Shown here: positions 61,739 through 64,000 of the stretch, piece by piece
How positions within the stretch are numbered: position 1 is the stretch's first letter
Layout: each line of letters starts with the position of its first letter
Assembly (NCBI GenBank): GCA_013399015.1
Contig: VWZX01006819.1
Span: 1,146,763 to 1,210,762 of the forward strand
Reading direction: 5' to 3'
From: Galbula dea
Lineage: Eukaryota > Chordata > Aves > Piciformes > Galbulidae
Length of the DNA stretch: 64,000 nt
Position numbers and translations under genes: made by a program
Notes under the pieces: model-generated
Database searches by the model: none
What the model was told of the DNA's origin: nothing
The model's input: the letters and a program-made list of their open reading frames with translations, nothing else

Positions 61739-63834
61739 GTTAAGTTTAAAGGAGTGCTCCATCACCAGGGAAGAACTTTCTGCAGGAGGAGATCCCATGA
61801 ACCAGTAGCCCATGGATTTTAGACAGGGACACAGTGTTGCTGAGCTCCAGAGGATCAGAATGTTACTGTCAGATCAGCACTGGGAAATGGATTTACCATC
61901 TGCCTGTTGGGCTTCAAATCTTAATCCCAAAAGCCTGAAAAACAAGGTGATTTGGGTTTTTTTTTTTTAACAATTAATGTGTGTTCTCCTGTTGGCTACA
62001 TAAATGTGGTTTTCTTCTTAACACTGAGCAACTTCCCAAGCAGAGAGAACCTTTGATTACCATCTTCACCTGCTCCAAGAGCAGGTCAGTTCCTATCAGA
62101 CAACATCTACTTTCAGCTATTACTTCTAATATTAACCACAGAGAGTTAGCCAAAAGCTCTGCTTCAAAAGCCCAACCTCCTCCAAATGAAGACTGCAAAG
62201 GCAGCTGGGCACCTGCAAGGAATCGACCTAGAAGATGTTGAAATTACCAGGGTTTGGGTCTGCAGCTTACCCTCTTTATAAACACACAACAGGAGCAAAC
62301 CCAACAAATGCTGCCATTTCTTATTGCAAGTAAGTGGCACAATGGTCACAAAATGAGAACTCAACTCCCTCCTGCCCAAGGACTATTCACATGGAGTAGT
62401 CCTCCTCCACCTGCAAAGGACTTCACCTTTGTGGCACTACCAAACCACAGGGAAATTAGAGTGGATCTGTGGGTAGCAGATGGATCTGTGACTGTAACGT
62501 GCAACCATGTAAACACCATCTAATGGTAAAGCTCCTGCTGAGTTCTGAGTATCTGCATTAGCAAGGGAGTTGTTCTCTTCAGAGTATATGAAGGCAAACT
62601 GCCATGTTACCTTCTTGTTACTGTCTGCCTAGGAGAGCAAATCTTTCCCCTATTTAATGCAAGACGCTTCCTGCAACAGTTTATTAACTGTTTTATTTAT
62701 AAGGTATTGATTATGTCTTACAAATTCAACAAATACACTGAAATTTCTGGTACACTGAATTTCTCTTAAAGCAAAAGGCCAACAATTCAGAAAAATGGGG
62801 ACTAAGAGATGAAGACATTTAGATTTGCTGCTCACTCAACAATATATTTGTTGAAAGTTGCATTTTAGGGAAGTTACCATCAACACAGAAACCTGGGGAA
62901 CAGAAAGCAGATGGTGTTTCCAGCTGACTAGTCTGATGAGATGTTACTTGGAGCTCCAGGAGTTGTTGAGGAGCACCTTTAAGGGGGTTGCTAAGAAACT
63001 CATCCACCACTGCAGCCTGATGGCTTGTCTTGCTCTGTACACAACATGATGAGCCCCTTCCACAGTATTCCTAAATGGAAAAGTCTCTAATGACAACAGC
63101 AAAACATAGCAGGGGAGGTCCCTCTAGGTGGACAGACATCTCCCACCCCAAAGGCATGCCTTTTGGGGACTGTTTTGGAAACAGGTGATCTCTAGCCAGC
63201 TCAGTTCTACTGCAATTCCTTCTCAGCAGTGAGCTTTCATCTGCCAGCTTCTCATGTGCACCTTCCAGCCAGGCAGGTTCTCACATCTAGTATCTCAACA
63301 CCAGATCCTGGATGTCTGGAGAACCACAGCAGCAGCATGTGGTGGAGAAAAATGGCTCCACAGCCAGAGAAGCTCACTTTGTACCAAGTCCAAACCCTCC
63401 TCTTGTATTGTTTTGTCTCCCTCCTGTTCTAAAGACAAACTTCTTTTCATTAATATTTGAAGATTATAGCTGATCCATGTATTATGTATTAAAGGTGCTG
63501 GAAAAAATGGGCCAGAGGAAGCCAGGAAGTTCCTCTGCCTAAGTGATTCAGGGAAAAAAACCTGCATTCTGAGGGAGCTGCTGTTTGCATACAGATGGTG
63601 ACAGCATTGTTCACGCTGCCAGTTGGTCAAGAGTTTCATTTCAGAAATGTTGCCAGGATGATGAGAAAAGGCTGTGGCTCCAGTCTTTGAAGTCCAGCAA
63701 GTTACATGCTTGATTTGGAAAACATTTGCATCCCAGACCACTCAGCTTCTACTTTATTCTTGGTCAATGACATCAGAAAATGCCTTCAACTTCTGACTTC
63801 TTAGGAGGTGAGCAGTTAGAGGTGATGTATTTAA

Positions 63835-64000
63835 AGAAATATATACCTTTTATATATACAGACACAAGTTTTATATATATGAAAGTTAAATATACATATA
63901 TAAGTTTTATTTATATATATATCACCTATAACTACACAGGAATATTATTCACTTTTTAGTTGATCAATTACAGGTGATATATATATATATAAATATATAT
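63835..64000. repeat. AT-rich simple repeat at right edge
   Basis: Interrupted (TA)n tracts (ATATATACCTTTTATATATAC, then GTTTTATATATATG and TTTATTTATATATATATC) continue to the end of the window. It is low-complexity DNA with several self-complementary segments. Confidence 0.85.

Larger units (their letters stand above)
23594..64000 (-). other. SPSB4: SPSB4 last intron (partial, at least 40.4 kb)
   Basis: No sequence resembling the SPRY domain, which should appear as a long frame of about 200 codons, is present upstream of the SOCS-box exon. The remainder of the window is therefore read as intron. Long last introns fit this gene family, since the SPRY exon and the SOCS-box exon are far apart in mammalian SPSB4. 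Unique blocks longer than 300 bases without an identified element are 23623-24530, 24577-27083, 27946-29146, 29746-31650, 32026-33180, 33682-37503, 37706-38329, 38380-39628, 39741-40344, 40496-43759, 44126-44954, 45157-46944, 47387-48049, 48236-48808, 49351-51786, 51857-54004, 54229-56904, 57373-58904, 59256-61682 and 61739-63834. In these I see only short simple repeats and chance open frames. Confidence 0.75.

Noticed and set aside
63295..63741. 148-codon minus-strand frame
   Set aside because: No domain, no splice context and no upstream promoter features. It is not similar to the SPRY domain expected upstream of the SOCS-box exon.

Overview
The window is vertebrate nuclear DNA, most likely from a bird. 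It is a CpG-poor, gene-poor stretch dotted with about twenty truncated CR1 LINE copies in both orientations. Their 3' tips carry the avian CR1 tail: plus copies end in a form of TTGGACT..GATTCTATGATT and minus copies begin with a form of AGAATCATTAAGGTTGGAA. Two pieces of ERVL-like LTR, a minisatellite and some AT-rich simple repeats complete the repeat content. No bacterial-style gene layout is present, and almost every long open frame is chance or antisense CR1. I cannot name the species.

The one exon I recognise with confidence is at 23466-23593 on the minus strand. It is the terminal coding exon of an SPRY/SOCS-box gene and encodes 41 residues plus the stop. It carries the BC box (LMDLCRRSIRFAL) and the Cul5 box (LPLPLSLKNYLQYQ), and fits SPSB4 better than SPSB1. 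It has a clean acceptor with a polypyrimidine tract on its upstream side, and a likely 3' UTR ends near two AATAAA signals at 22260-22284. No SPRY-domain exon is seen, so 23594-64000 is read as SPSB4's last intron (at least 40.4 kb).

Below 22.2 kb lies the region downstream of SPSB4. In mammals, as I recall, the next gene in the same orientation is PXYLP1. No PXYLP1 coding exon is visible. There is a small CpG-rich segment at 10.86-11.25 kb containing a 27-bp inverted repeat with two E2F-type sites, and minus-strand splice-donor-like sites lie beside it. I infer a promoter or first exon there, possibly PXYLP1's, but this is unproven. A CTCF-like motif lies 2.7 kb away at 8167-8180. The promoter-like block (10305-11454) is repeated at 12294-13102 with a 341-bp deletion exactly at an assembly N. 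It is either a recent tandem duplication or an assembly artefact.

Layout: 1-541 AT-rich repeat and LTR; 542-10304 mostly unique; 10305-13102 duplicated promoter-like block with a CR1 between copies; 13103-22259 unique with one CR1; 22256-23593 SPSB4 3' UTR and last exon; 23594-64000 intron with about 19 CR1 pieces, one LTR piece, a 40-bp minisatellite (37504-37705), a G-free tract (39629-39740), a second N (34336) and one plus-strand exon-like segment (54167-54228).
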